64,000 nucleotides of DNA. It comes from Zygnema cylindricum (taxonomy: Eukaryota; Streptophyta; Zygnematophyceae; Zygnematales; Zygnemataceae). The notes under the pieces were generated by a model. That model had not been told where the DNA came from. It did no database searches and was given only the letters and a program-made list of their open reading frames with translations. The stretch is taken from assembly GCA_037447655.1 (NCBI GenBank), contig JBBHKE010000708.1:93992-157991 (forward strand), in the 5' to 3' direction. Position numbers and translations under genes: made by a program. Position 1 is the first letter of the stretch. The number at the start of each line of letters is the position of its first letter. Below are positions 1 to 13,400 of this stretch, piece by piece.

Positions 1-135
1 TTCACATGAAAATGTATGCAAACCAGTGCAATATATTGAGCATTTAACTCCGTTTTTACTATTTATGTATGAAAACAACAAAACAACTTCGGCTTTGCCG
101 ACTTTTTTATTTAAGTGCTCAGGGGGAGCTATCAC

Positions 136-1260
136 CTACAGCCCATTTGTCCAAAAGTCGTAAACCGGGAACTGTCTTCCGAGTCTCCAGAATTCGAGCA
201 GGTTTTGCAGCCTCGGCCATTTTCTGCGCATAAGTTAAAAAAAGTACACCATGAATCGTTATTAGTGTTGATAACACTAATCCGATGCCCGGTTATTTTT
301 GCTCTCTGACCACAAGATAGTGTCAATAATACTTATTGTTTTTTTCGTAATGCTAATTCATTAAACATTCATACGACATGACACGACATCACATCACATC
401 ACATAACATAACACAACATAACAACACATACATGACATGATATAACATAACGTAACATGACATACATAACACAACATAATACAATAACATAATAATATAA
501 CATAACATAACATAGCATAACAGAACATAACAGAACAGAACAAAACCTAACCTAAGCTAAGCCAACCCTAACATGAAATATGCCATACCATGACATAAAA
601 ATATCATAAAGATATAATAAAAAAACGACAACTTTATATGAAAACACGACAAGCTTCCCCCACCTTCGTGGCAGTAGCGATCCCACTCATTCTTTGCATA
701 AAGTTAAGGGCCACACGTTCCGCCACCAGAATACTTCTGGCTCTGCCTGAGAACCCGCCACAATCACCCAACCTTTAAGAGGGAGAGCGAGGGGAAGGGG
801 GCGAGGGAAGGGGGAGGGGGAGAGGGAGGCAGAGGAAACAGACGAGGGAGAGGGACGAGAGGGAGAGGGAGAGGGAGGGCGAGAGAGGGGGAGAAGGAGA
901 GGGAGTAGACTCTGTCTTACTGTTAGGGATTATGTTCTTTTCAGCCTTTAAACTCATTCCCTTGCACACTTGTCGAATCATTAATCCCAATAAGTCTATC
1001 TACGTAAATCTTATCTTACGTTGCCTTCCAATTGGCGGCCTTCAAATAAGAATCGGCCGGGTGTGCAGCGAGAAATGTTAATAGGAATGGCAAAAAAAAA
1101 TTAACACTAATAATGATACAGGGGCAGTCCTGAAATAGCCCTACTGTCTTTCCAACTGTGCCCATGACCAACAGAGAGAAAGAGAAACGAGGGAGGTAGG
1201 TAGGGAGGGAGGGAGGCAGGGGAGAGAGGGAGGGAGGGAGGCAGGGAGGCAGGGAGCGAG

Positions 1261-1333
<73 letters not shown>

Positions 1334-3124
1334 AGACTTGCAGAAGTTTCCGGACAAAAAAACTGCACGTAAAAACACATTGATGTCGACATTGAAAAGA
1401 TATTTGGTACATTGGGAAACATGACGGAAAGATGACCAGAAAATGTTATGTAGGTAAGTTTCTGCCTCTCTCTTACTCTTACTCTCTTGTACATTCTAGA
1501 AAAGAGACAGAATTTCTTCGCAATCTCAAGTGAAGTAGGGTTATAAGATGACGACAAGGAGCTTCTCCCACTTTAACTCTTTGCAATTGAAAAACCTCCA
1601 CCGACTAAAGGCAATGATAAAGGTAGAGATGAAGGTAAAGATAAAGGAAAAGGTAGAGATAATGGTAGAATTAAAGGTAAAACTAAAGGTAAAGTTAAAA
1701 GTAAAGATAAAAGGTAAAGTTAGTGGTAAAGACAAAAGGAAAAAATAAAAGTAATGGGAGAGTTAAAGCAGAATGGTAAATACCACGGACTTTCCCAAAC
1801 TCGATTCCTTTTGTGACAATGTCGCCATCCTCCAACGTCCATTGCACCTACAACGTGAAGTTTGATGTTTGAGAAATTGAAAGATGTTTTATTTGAAATC
1901 ATAATGTTTTATAAATTGTACTTCTCCTTTATATGTATCAACAAGCTTACGACATAAAAAAATAAGCAAAGTCAAAAAGTACGGCATATGAAATTCATAA
2001 AACATAGATAGTACTTCTCTTTAATGTAGATCAACATGCTTACGACATGAATACTGAAGTTTTAAGGGTAAGTTTGTTTCATAATTCAAATGTGCGAAAA
2101 CAATATGAAACGCTATATGTGGTTATTCCATACTGTAAAAGTATCATACGGTATGACACGCATATAGTTTGAGGTTACCACATTTAGTGTTTCCAACTGT
2201 ATTCACACATTTGAACCACTGGTTGTTCACACCCTTTTACATAAAAAAAAAAAACACTTTTCCATTAACAAAAAAAAACATGTTCACACCCTTTTTCATA
2301 AAAAAAAAAAAAAACACTTTTCTATTAACAAAAAAAAACATTATCCGTTGATGAAAATCTCTCCACCTCCTAAAGTGTCGTGTCTAAACGTGAAAAAACT
2401 GGTTTTCTGCAATCTTCTAATGGCCTCCTCTGGGAAATAACTTATCCCCACGGACAAAGTTTCATAACATAAAGCAAAAGCAAGAACTCGATTAGGCATG
2501 AAGAAGTATAAAAGTCAAAATAAACCAGAATACAGAGAGAAACGCTGATTAGAGAGGAAAAAAATCAATAACTGTCCAGATTATTGCAACTTCTATTGCG
2601 CCTGATCATTAGTTTCTGGAAACGTCTCCGATTATAAGAAAAGGAACGGAGAAGGGTCATAAAGAAAATACATCAAAAAAATGATATGACATTTCAGTGC
2701 AACTGACAGCCATGTTTGATTGTAATGTCCAATAAGGTATGGAAACACTACATGTGATTTCCTCCAAATACCCGTATTACACCTAAAAAACTCGTACGAT
2801 ACACATCTAATATGCATACAATATGCATATAATATGCGTATAATATGGAGTAACCAGATATAGACTTTCCACACGTTTTTGCAGTTTTGAACTACGGTTT
2901 TACTTTAAGACTAGGAAAGGTTAAGAAGTTTACTGAAGGACAAACCTTCAAATCCTTGTCGACCTCGAGAAACACCATTTCAGCGACAGCTGTCCCTGCC
3001 AGCACACCATCGGCTTTTGCCAAAAAGGTAGCCTCTGCAAGAATCTCGGGAGGAATAGTTGCTTCACAGGTCACATCTCCTACAAAAAAGGAAAAAAAAC
3101 AAAGGAACAAAGGAACAAAGATAT

Positions 3125-3208
<84 letters not shown>

Positions 3209-5644
3209 GGGGAGAGGGAGAGGGAGGGAGAGAGAGAGGGAGAGAGAGAGAGAGAGAGAGAGAGAAAGAAAGAATTGAAGAAACCAAGAAACAGCAATGT
3301 GAGAACAGAAATAGAAAGAATTGAACAAACAAAGAAACAAAGATAAGAAAAGATATTAACAGAGAAATGAAGAAACCCAAATGAAGGTACGAGAACAGAG
3401 AAAGAGAGAATCGAAGAAACAAAAAAACAACGATGTGAGAACAGAAAACGAGAGAATTGAATAAACAAAGAAACAAAGATTGGAGAACAGAGAAAAAGAA
3501 AATTAAACAGACGAAGAAACAAGAATAAAAAAACAAAAAACAAGAACGAAATACAGAGAATTGAGAAGAGAGTACAGAGAAAGATCAGCAAAACAGAAAA
3601 AAAGAAAGAAAAAAGGGGGGGAAACTAAACACAAAGCCATGAAAGGAGCTGGACTCTTGTTAAGCATAAAAAAAACTCTTTTGGAAAGCGAATATCAATC
3701 CACAATTTTCGACTTCCCAAGCTCCTCCAATGATGATGTCATGTCTCCAAAGAAATTTCTCAATTAAAAGTCTTAGAGAACAAGGTACGTGAGAAGGTGT
3801 GTTTCTAAAACCTGGACGTTGTAACACTCCATCAACATCCTCCCCAACCCCTTCCCTCCCTCCCTCCCGTTCCCTCCCTTCCTCCCTCCCTCCCTTCCTT
3901 ACTCTCACTCCCTCCCTCCCTCGCTCCTACCTCACTCCCTCCTCCCTGCCTCATTCCCTCCCTCTCCCTCTGCGCTGTTCATTTTTGCTTCCCCTTCTGT
4001 CCTTTCTCCGATGGTTCAATAATGAGCTTGCAACTTTTCAAAAATTGCACGAATGGTGTTCCACAATAATTAACGAACATTTAGGTTTTTAACTGAAGTG
4101 GAAAGCTAAATTGCATTCTAGGGTTTACTGATAGAGAGACTGCCAAAGAGGCATTGGTCTTTTCCATTAGGGTTTTCCAAGGAAATAAAAATAATAACTA
4201 TAATGAATAGAAATTGAAATGAATAGAAAATACAGATATAACATTTCTATTATTAACAGAAACTATCAATATTAGCGCCACCATAGATAGAAACTAAGGT
4301 CAAAATGTACAAAATTTTGTCAAACTTTGCGTGTTAGTTCGACTTTTCTACAAGATTTACTCAAAGGAAAAAGAATACTAGAGAGTCTTTCAAAGAGCCA
4401 TAGGCCCCTTGAAATAGCTACTATTAGAGGAAAATAGAAGTTATATAGCTACCATGAATAGAAACTATAGAGATTTTAGCTACTACCAATAGAAGTTGTA
4501 AACATTAAAGCTTCTATAAATAGGAACTAAAAAGAGTATAGCTACCTTAAATAGCAATCCTCAAAATTACTTTTTTAATAAATTATAGCTACCATGAATA
4601 AAAAAATGAAAATTATAACTAATATCATCAAAAGATAGAAAAATTATAAGAAGCATGAATAGAAACTAGAAAAAATTTAGCCACTATCAATAGAAAATTT
4701 GAACATTCTACCTACCATGACTAGAAACTATAGTCAAAATGTACAAAATTCCGAGGAACAGAGTGACTTTTTTACAAGATTTTCATATAGCAAAAAAAAA
4801 TTAGTACGCTCCAAGCTACTAACAAAAGAAAAAGTGCGGTACAGCGTCCATCCCTATTAGATTTAGTGAATTATTAATGTTAGAATTAACAACATTAAAT
4901 TACGTTTTTCAATGTGGCTTCCTTTGGGCCACTTACTTAATAGGTGTTATTAATACTCATTCATGATTCCAGGTAAAAAAAACACTACTTGGATTAAGCG
5001 TTATTACCTCTAATAGCGATGAGCAGTGTACCATATTTCGTAAGAATTTGCACATTTCGAACATACAATGGAAATACTTTTTAGTTACAATGAAAAAATC
5101 ATACATAAAAAAAACGTCTCTCTTGTGCTTAACATTAGGAGATTTTTTAGCTGAGAGGGAGGAGAGGGGATATGAAGGTCAAGTCCTTGAATTAGGTCTT
5201 TAAAACTATGACTCATCCATAAAAGGTGAAAAAACAAATAAGGTAGCATATGTTTTGGAGCAGAAGTACTTAAAGTGAGGTAATTTAAATGGGATTGGAG
5301 GTGGAATCATCTCGCACATTCGACCTATACACTTTTTCAGGGTTTTTCAGGGTTGTTTAGGGTTTTTTATAGTTATTTTAAGGACATCTAAGGTCTTGCT
5401 CTATCAATGGTTTTCAGGGTTTTCTAGGGACTTTCTTGAGTTTCCTAGGATTTTCTAGGAGTTTTGAAAATTTCCAGAGTTTTTTAGGGCTTTGAAGGGG
5501 GATTTCTTCTGGTTTTCTAGCAAGAAACACGACCAGGAAAAGAGAAAAATATGTCTAACCTCGGTCTCCGGCGTCCTCCGATAAAGCTAATCGCACAATG
5601 CTCAAAATGTCAGCCGTGGGATGGGAGGGAGGGGCGACCTTCAT
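136..5644 (-). CDS. QPT: Quinolinate phosphoribosyltransferase (nicotinate-nucleotide pyrophosphorylase, carboxylating), 5' part
   Basis: This enzyme converts quinolinate and PRPP to nicotinate mononucleotide, CO2 and pyrophosphate in de novo NAD synthesis; in plants it is plastidial. Five exons are visible, in order: 5644-5560, 3079-2946, 1847-1784, 746-664 and 223-136. All have GT/AG borders and phases that match. They encode family motifs in sequence: [46 protein letters not shown], the EDGDIVTKG strand, [18 protein letters not shown], and the quinolinate-binding stretch [19 protein letters not shown]. The remaining C-terminal half lies beyond base 1. The ATG at 5644 is the first in frame after an upstream stop and gives no transit peptide, so an upstream 5' exon is possible. 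The first donor is GTTAGA and the exon-2 donor GTTTGT, both weak. Identification is from conserved motifs and is firm; the N-terminus is not. Confidence 0.93.
245..365. mobile_element. Partial TACACCGTGAATCG-type MITE in QPT intron
   Basis: The stretch begins with a TACACC(A)TGAATCGTTATTAG terminus followed by GTGTTGATAACACTAAT. This is the same start seen near 33495 and 45811. The other terminus is not recognisable, so this is a truncated copy. It abuts exon 5 of QPT. Confidence 0.5.
375..560. repeat. ACATA/ACATC pentanucleotide-like minisatellite
   Basis: About 190 bases consist almost wholly of imperfect ACATA, ACATC and ACACA units. It lies inside the QPT intron between exons 4 and 5. 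Confidence 0.8.
778..905. repeat. G/A-rich purine tract
   Basis: Nearly pure purine on the plus strand (GGGAGAGGGA-type units). It sits in the QPT intron just upstream of exon 4 and gives a pyrimidine run on the coding strand. Confidence 0.7.
1195..1336. repeat. GGGA minisatellite followed by (GA)n microsatellite
   Basis: A GGGAGGGAGGCA-type stretch runs into about 75 bases of uninterrupted GA dinucleotide. The long Ser/Leu reading frames on the minus strand here are products of the repeat. It lies in the QPT intron between exons 3 and 4. Confidence 0.9.
1610..1745. repeat. AAAGGTA-type short tandem repeat
   Basis: Imperfect 6- and 12-base units of the form AAAGGTAAAGAT repeat for about 130 bases, in the same QPT intron. 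The lysine-rich reading frame over it follows from the repeat. Confidence 0.7.
2085..2230. mobile_element. Palindromic 150-bp MITE (TTCAAATGTGCGAAAACA termini)
   Basis: The left end reads TTCAAATGTGCGAAAACA and leads into GAAACGCTATATGTGG. The right half is the approximate reverse complement, ending in CACACATTTGAACCA. Related copies lie near 29140, 35606, 60020 and 60617, and a decayed one near 2690. All sit in introns or between genes. Confidence 0.7.
3129..3265. repeat. (GA)n microsatellite
   Basis: About 135 bases of GA dinucleotide, with GGGAGAGGG interruptions in the middle. It lies in QPT intron 1, just upstream of exon 2 in transcript order. Degenerate GAGAACAGAG/AAAGAAAC repeats continue to about 3600. 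Confidence 0.95.
3840..3970. repeat. CCCTCC pyrimidine tract
   Basis: Repeated TCCCTCCCTCCC units form a pyrimidine-only run on the plus strand, inside QPT intron 1. Confidence 0.8.
4400..4740. repeat. Degenerate tandem repeat, ATAGCTACCATGAATAGAAACTA type
   Basis: The motif AGCTACCATGAATAGAAACT recurs with decay roughly every 45-65 bases. Examples lie near 4448, 4480, 4510, 4545, 4588, 4680 and 4715. It lies inside QPT intron 1. No coding potential is seen. Confidence 0.6.
4840..5030. mobile_element. TA-flanked MITE, TACACCGCCCATCGC family
   Basis: The left end reads TACAGCGTCCATCCCTATTAG and the right end CTAATAGCGATGAGCAGTGTA, its inverted complement. The inside carries the family markers GTGGCTTCCTTTGGGCCAC and AATAGGTGTTATTAATACTCAT. 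It sits in QPT intron 1. A TA target duplication is compatible with Tc1/mariner-type MITEs. Confidence 0.7.
5335..5510. repeat. Degenerate TTTTCAGGG repeat
   Basis: Units such as TTTTTCAGGG, GTTTAGGG and TTTTCTAGGG recur. They resemble the plant telomere unit TTTAGGG but are too irregular and too internal to be a telomere. The stretch lies in QPT intron 1, near exon 1. Confidence 0.6.
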
Positions 5645-8600
5645 GCTGCTGTTCAAATAGCTGCTACCAAACAACCTACGGAGAATGAGACTAGTTTCAG
5701 TTCAGTTTCAGTTCCAGTTAAAGTTTTGATTTCAACTTCAATGTTGGATTAAATACAAATTCAAGTCAAATTGAAATGCAGATTCATTTTTAATATCGAT
5801 GAGAGGGAGAGGAGAGGAAGAGGGAGCAGAGTGAGGGGGAAGGGGAAAGGGGCAAGGGGAAGAGGAGAACAATGTGACAAGCTGGAAAAAAAGAAAGGAA
5901 AAAAATTGTACTCATTTGTGCTTTCAAAACTTATCAACAATGCTGGAATTTGCAAACATTCATGTTAGAAACTCCAGTATTAGATAGACTGCAGTACTCA
6001 TGTGTGACATTCAGAGAGACAGTGAAAAATCAGATGGTACAGTACTCTTACTTGATAGGTGTTGGAGAGTGCACTCTAGGGTTCGGTGTACACTTGGTGC
6101 CACAGCTCCAAGGCTCAAAGAGAGAGCTGTCCAACTGGACTGAATTGGAGTGGCTTTAGAAGGAAAGTCCGAAGATAAGAAATTTTATACAAGGCTTCAG
6201 CTTTTCAAAGTAACAGTGAATCTACAGTATTTATAGTACGGTACATACATCGGCCAACACGAGAAAGTTTTTGACTTTTTAAGTATTTCTACATGCCGTA
6301 CACTTCGGCGCCATAAATTATTGACTACAAGTACACCGTGTACCGTTATCACTTATCAGCGTTAAATCGTTAATGTTTTTGTCGCGACAATAACTTTTCT
6401 TCGTGCAGACATGTCCAGTTTCGGTTTGGAGACCACCAATCAAAAGGTAAGGATCGTACTTTTCCATCGCAACCGTCCGAATAATCCGGCAAGTGTGCAC
6501 GGATACTATAGTGTACCGCTACAGTACAGTCTAGGTTCCTTACATGTCTCGCCCATTGGTATTATAAAGAGGTAAAGAACCATTCTACTTTGTGTGAGCG
6601 TCTATTTGGCAAAAAATGATAAACTAGTGTCAACAACACTATTTAGTAATTGGCCCATATTGGCCAGGTTGAAAACATATTTTACAGTAGTTAATTTTCA
6701 TAAAGTAATAATAATCCAAGTACTAATGCCAATAATCCACTTACTATAATATCAATGGACGGTGTATTGTCCATCTTGTATAAGTCTTAATATTGTCGCC
6801 GATGTGCTATGGGTCAAATATGATATGCACTCAAATGCAAATGCCCATCCCTTGTTGGAGATGCTAGATGGAAGAGGAGGCCAAGAATGTGTTAGAGGGT
6901 CTCTAGAGGAAGGGTTGCCAAGTGTTGCAAGTTGGTGATAGCTCCTAGTCCGGCTTACATAACCAACCCTGAACATAGATTTTTCAAGGATAAATAAGGT
7001 GTAAGGGATTTATATATAACCAACCCCTGTGTTACTTGGTTTGGACACCTCGACAACTCTAACCATACATGGCTAACAAAGATCCACTATCGTAACATAA
7101 ATCGATACCCTATCATAATGCAAAAGTTAGACGGTCTAGTGTAGGATGTCGCAAAAAATAATTATGCGCAATAACGTAACCAAGAGTTTTTTGTTGCGAT
7201 GGCGAAGAAACTCCTTAAGCATTGATGTCCCATAATGTGGTGATAGGATTTGACATGTGAGGGGTTGTTGGAGGTGGTGAAAAGATAAAGAGTGGAGGAA
7301 GATGAGGTGCTCATCATGGTTAGTCAACGAATGGAATACATATGGAAATGGAGGGGGAAAGGAGAAAAGGGTGACTGTTGGAATTGGATGGGAAATATGG
7401 AATGGGAGTTGAACAAGGGAATATCGGGGAAAAACTTATATGTCTACTAAGATATAATGAAAAAGGGTGCAGGTGAGAGGGAAAATTGGATAAATAGGGA
7501 GAGAATCGTCAACTTTTTTTCTTAAGTAACTGAGAAAATGAGATGGTTATATGTGAGAGGAGGAAAGATCCACCCGAGAGATAGATACCATGCACAATTA
7601 CATTTATTGCCTGATTGAGCCTTATTTTTTAGCCATTTGATCAATACGAAGGAGTTTAAGGACCAATTTTGGAGTTAGTGGGAAGTTGTTTTTGAGTGAC
7701 AATGCTGATCAGATTGATAAGCGGTTTGGTCTCTAATTTGACGTCGAAATAAATTGTTACATTTTATAATCCGAACACTTAAGTTATCTTTATTTGAATT
7801 ATCAAGCTACGAGGTATGAAGGCGCTAAAATAGCCTTCTAGCACAGTTTTGGGAAACTTTGAGAGACAATATCTCTTTGACTCTTTAGTCAGTATGTTGT
7901 GTTATTATGATTGTTATATGTTGTATTGTTTATATGATTTTCTTGAATTTTGCAAGAGAGAAAAAAAGGGTGCTCTAAAGGCAGTAGTGGGCACATCCGT
8001 GCCGTTGATTTTTGATCCCAGTGCCAAAATGAGTTCCTCATTAGAAATATGGTGGGAATGAGCCAAAGTACAAACCATATTTAAAGAAGGTGGGATGAAA
8101 AGGTGAACAAGCATGGGGGTAGGGAGAGAAGGAGGAGTTTGGGGTTTTTCTGTATGGAACTTGAATGAGAATCAAAAGGGGAAAGAGAGGTGGAGGGAGA
8201 GGGGGGGGGAGAGGGGGAGTAAGAGGGGGGATGAGAGAGGGAGTGAGGGATTTATCCGCTTTGTCAGTCACTGTTCCTCAAGTGTCTGAATTAGAGATTA
8301 GCATATCAAATTCTGGCATCTTAGGTGGAGGTGGTGGTGGAGCATTTTTTTTAACTCCTTAACCGACTTCCATCTTCCGAAACTTTAGTTTTGAAAAGGA
8401 CTTATCGAGGGGTAAAAAGGAAGAATCACAGATTGGCGTTTCCTCTCATGGTCATTTGGTTTTCTTTGACCTCTATCCCTACGATGATCTTCAGTGGTCT
8501 TCCTCAACTGCCTCATGCCCTTCTCAATGCCACCATTGAAGGAAAACGGGTCTCATGTGAACAACCTATCATCTGTTAGTGGTCCAGCATCTTCCAACCT

Positions 8601-10455
8601 TCTCCAACCTTCGGATCGTTATCGGAGTCTGTCCCCGCTTTACAAATGACGCCGTGAGAGTAAAAATATCGATTCACGGTTGTCTAAGAGACTTGGAGAA
8701 TGTTGATATCGACCTTGTCGAAATGCTCAAAGAACGGGGAGGGAGGGGAGGAGGGGAGGGAGGGGAGGGGATAATGTCACCACAACAAAGGAGAGGGAGT
8801 TTTGGAGTATGGAGGTAGATAAGGCTGTATGGGTAAAGGGTTTTCTGATCATTGTGATACAGCATAATAAATAAATGCGACCCTCTCAAAAGTTTTTATT
8901 CTCATGCTTGAAAATGTATAAAAGTATTGTATTTTTTACAACAAATTGGTTTTTTTTAAATTCGATCAAGTTATTGTGCATGAAAAGTTGAAAGAATAGT
9001 GTTGCTTAGATCTTTTGTATTCGCACATCATCAACTTCTATGGTTTTTGTCAAACTACACGGCATATCATTACTATTGTTAATAACACTAATTCCGTCAC
9101 GACTTCTTTTTTTATGCCAAAAATCACAAAATAGTGTTAACAAAATTTTTTAAGGACGTGGACTACAATGTGCCACGTCTTCTTGTACACCGCGAATCGT
9201 AATTAGAGTAATAACAAAAATTAGAGTACAAAAACTAAAAAAACAAATTGGAGTAATGAACGCTAATTTGTGTGATAGAGTTGTTTCAACTATGAAGTTT
9301 ACTCTAATTTATTCAAGTACTCTAATTTGTCACGCTAATATCCTCTACTGTAAATAAGGTATTCGTACAGAATTTGGCAAAACGTACAGTTTATCGTCAC
9401 TATGACGTTTGCACTACGCGGTTTGTTAAAACGCAGTTACATGATAATCGCCTGTATTAAATCATTATTTGTACTTTTTTGACTTAATAAAGTACAATTT
9501 TGCACGGTCGGAGGTTGTCCGTACTCCACACTATTTAAAACGAACCTATGTTAGAATTAAAAATGCTAATTAAACTTTACCTTAAATAGAATAATGAAAA
9601 TTAGAATCATTTACTCTATTTCATGTGATAGAGTCGAAATTTCGAGCGACCGAATTAGAGTAATTTACTCTAATTACGATTCGCAGTGTACTAAATTAGT
9701 ATTATCAATTCTAATTTTGCATTAACACCAATAATTCATTAACGCTAATAGCGTTGAGCGGTGTAGCTCTCAATGTTCCTTTTCATTTTCAATTTTTTTC
9801 TACAATATTAGTGTTAAACTAGGCAAACAACAATAGGTCGACCTTATGTGAATTCAAATTCCTCGATTCTTGTTAGTAGACACGTCTCAATGCATAAATG
9901 AACCTTGCGTTTAACACTCCCATTCAATTGCTAATTTCATTGGATTTCGGAATTCTAGACAAAACCTTCATATGTAAAGTTGTTATTCAACTCAAGAATT
10001 ACTAAAAGAACATCTATCATAGAAACTTATCTATAGTTTGAAGATGTATATACTCTAGTTCATCAATAAACCAACTTTTCTTATTAATCCGTAGGAAAGT
10101 TACTACTCTTTCTTTGCAATAGTCTTTATTTTGACTTGTTTTTCATTTTGTTTGCGTCCATTTTTTTCTTTTTTTTTCGTTCCCAGGTACTAAGGTGGTT
10201 TACCATTGTGCTTTCTTTATAGTCTTACAACTTTTGTATTAGAGAGAGAGAGAGAGAGAGGAAGGGGGAAAGACATTTGGTCCTATTCACATGTTTGGCC
10301 CGAGGGAGACGTTTTCTTTTTTCCTTTCTAGTGTTGGTCATAAGACCCTATTATCACTCTAGCACTTGTTTGTTTTTCCACAAAAAACTCCAAAAGGTCA
10401 AACAAACCAAAAGTTAAATACCAACATCTTTTTTTAATATTACACCGGAAGAAAA
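5645..10455. other. Intergenic region between QPT and the RWP-RK gene
   Basis: No supported gene was found on either strand; the short open frames lack family motifs and consistent splice borders. A decayed palindromic TACACCGTG-type MITE lies around 6330-6530. Purine-rich runs lie at 8185-8250 and 8735-8770. Overlapping MITE fragments with TTAGAGTAA and ATTAGTGTT arms lie at 9060-9770. A stretch at 10090-10220 resembles 50100-50290, with shared wording around GTTCCCA..ACTAAGGTGGTTTACCAT, and is probably an old dispersed repeat. A (GA) run lies at 10240-10262. The 5' flank of QPT and the 3' flank of the RWP-RK gene are also here. Confidence 0.6.
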
Positions 10456-13400
10456 TCAAACATTGAGAGTTGTATTCCATTGGTTTGGTAAAAATGGCCC
10501 GAAAACAAAGTTTAAAACCTCAAAATCTTGTTTTCCTAAAGAATTAGTTCCATAACCTCTCGCCAAAGCTGATTGTAACCCTTCTCTCCCTTCCTCTGCA
10601 CTCCTCTTTCTTTTTGACCTTAGAACCTCCGATGGTCTCTCCTCCTCCACCTCCCCACCGTCTCCCTCACGTTTCTCGTCAATATCATCACTTTCCCCTC
10701 TCACCTTCTCTTCTTCCTTATGTCCTCCCCTCTCTCTTTCCTCCGGTGCCCTCTCGCTCTCTTTTTTCCCCCACCAACGATGATTTTCTCTTCCCAATCC
10801 TTCACTCGGGAAACCGAAATTAAACGCATTTAAATAAGATTTGAGCCCTTTTCTTTGATCTAAAGCGATTCTCTTTGAATTTGGTAAAGGAAGTGGGTAG
10901 GGATATGGGCTTTCAGGGGGATGGTTTGGATGAGGAGAAAACATAGAAAACGATTGCGCCGGGAGACCGCCACGTGTCGCTTGGGGATTGGTTCCCGAAC
11001 TCCCTTGTGTTTTCCCTTGACCTTTCAATTTAACAATGATTCTTTTTGGTCCAGTTCCAGGAGTCCCATCACCGAGAGTTTCATTTCTGCATTTCCCAAG
11101 TGTCCCAAGTTTCTTTTTAGTTTCTATTTGATTTGATGATAGTTTAGAAATGAAAAAATAATATATATTTCTTTTTGAACGAACGATTATACGAAAGAAA
11201 GTGAAAGTAAGAAGGAATCATTCTCATATCTTTGAGATGGTGCAAGGATTCATGGAAAGAAAATGTGACAAATGTCATTATCTATGAAAGAGGTATGTTG
11301 ATATGAATGCAAGAGCAAATTAGAATAGATGTCAATTAGATGGAAAGGTTATTTGGGAAAAAATAGAGGTAAGCAATCCTATAGTTAACGATCTGTGTAA
11401 TAGAATCGCTCATTCCTACAACAACTAGTTAGTCCCAATCTTCCCCATTGGTTGTAAATACTGTGGTACACACAAGTTTTTAGACAAAAAATTGAAACAT
11501 CCGTCCAAGAGGGCAACCCAACGCACCACACCTTTTAAAGCTAAAAAAAAGAACATCGACAAACTGAAACAAACACACTTCATACAATGCTACATTCAAT
11601 GAAACAGAATGAAGAAAATGTAAGACAATCAATGTTACAACAGTTCTGATGCCATCGACCTCAAATTCTAAACAGCAGTGATTCACATTTTTAGTAGTGG
11701 ATAGTTCAAAATGAAGTATTCAATACAAGTATCCTTATCAACTACAGACTCACGCTCAGAATCTAGATTTCATATCTTGAAAACCTTTTTTTTTTCTTAA
11801 TTGAATTAATTTGAAAAGCCTCCCTTTATACTTGACAATTTAAAGGTCTGGAAAAGACAAATTCATACATTTTACTGAAACGAAAAATGTTGATACACAT
11901 TTGTGGCAAAAAAACAATCGAACGAGAAAAAGAAATCGCTTAGCTTCCTCACAAAATGCCACGGGCAAAAAGTTGGAGAGGAAGAACGTGATGCGTTTAC
12001 AACAACTAGAACCATGGCGAGTGAGATAGGAGAAGAAGGGAGAGGGCGAAAGAGGGAGAGAGAGAGACAGGGAGAGAGGGAGTGATGGAGAGAGAGAGTG
12101 AGGGAGAGGAAGAGAGAGGCAGGGAGAGAGAAGCGGGAGAGGGAGAACAAGAGAGTGTGAGAGACACAGAAATAAAAAGAAAGATCTATACCCAATTCCA
12201 GAAACAGAAGTACCGGAGGCCGACACCCTCCCCTTCGCCAACATTTCAGCCGCCTCTTGTTTTATGTCTTCTATGGATTTTCCAGCCGACACCTGTCATG
12301 TCACAAACCCTTTCCAAAACTAAGAACCTATTGCAACATTAGTCCAATTCACCTTCTCTTTAATGTGATTACTTTTTCCAAAAAAAATCCAAGCCAACAT
12401 CTTTTCCCTAACGATTTCTAAAGACTGAAAAGAGAAAGGAAAAGGGAAAGAAAGAGAAAAAGAAAAAGGGACAAGGAAACGAAAAAGAAAAAGGAAAAGA
12501 AAAAGAAAATACAGAGAAAGAGAAAAAGAAAAAGGAACAACAAGAGACAAATACCTTCCGGAAAGGCCATCGGGGAATCCCGTGCTCTTTGCATATTCGC
12601 TTCAAAGTGGCACTGCATATTCCTAGAAAAAAAGGAAAATATAAATGTGACATGAGTCACAACACAGCAGAAAAGAATGCCATATGCCGCAGAGCAAGAG
12701 AGCAAACTGCGTGACATGTGTCACAACACAGCAGAAAAAATAGAATGCGCGATATGTCACAAAAGTACCACAAACGTTTTTAGATATCGATCATGTCAAA
12801 TCGAAAGAGATAAATAGCAATTACATACCAACAGACAATTTCTGGTGAATATTACTTCATCCAGACGTATCCATAAACTTCCGTTGACATAAAGATGAAC
12901 GAATGCGTGACTCGAACAAATGTAAAAAGACATTTTATATTTTTATTGCTCATGGTAAATGAGAAGAGACGAGATTATCCATCACTTTTATAAGGATTTT
13001 GCATGGTATAAATCATGTTTGTATATACAATTTACATTCATTTAATTATACACGAATGGATGTAAAAAATGACTGTATTTCTCCAAGCGCATATCTATGG
13101 ACATGTGTATACGTGCCGAGGTACATACGACCTAACAATCCTGACCTTGAAAAAGAAAACCTAAAAATCTGTACAAGCCTAAAATAGTGAGAAAAGCTTT
13201 ATAAAGACACAAACAAACCCGAGTAAAAAGTCAAAATCCTGGAAAACCGTTAAGAAGAAAAATGAAGTCCTGAACAGACACTAAACTTCACATACAAACA
13301 CTTCTCACAAACCCTAAAAACTCTCATCTCCAACCCTAATTCGTCCTTCAGAGTCTCTGTCCGTACCTAGCTTCGCGGAAGCTTCCACAATAGGCAACTT

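Noticed and set aside
2887-3126. 79-codon plus-strand frame
   Set aside because: It is the antisense shadow of QPT exon 2, whose minus-strand translation matches a known enzyme.
1016-3591. Long Ser/Leu minus-strand frames over GA tracts
   Set aside because: Products of (GA)n repeats. Only the short QPT exon inside 2946-3079 is genuinely coding.
5335-5510. Telomere-like repeat
   Set aside because: Units are irregular TTTTCAGGG/TTTCTAGGG and lie inside an intron.
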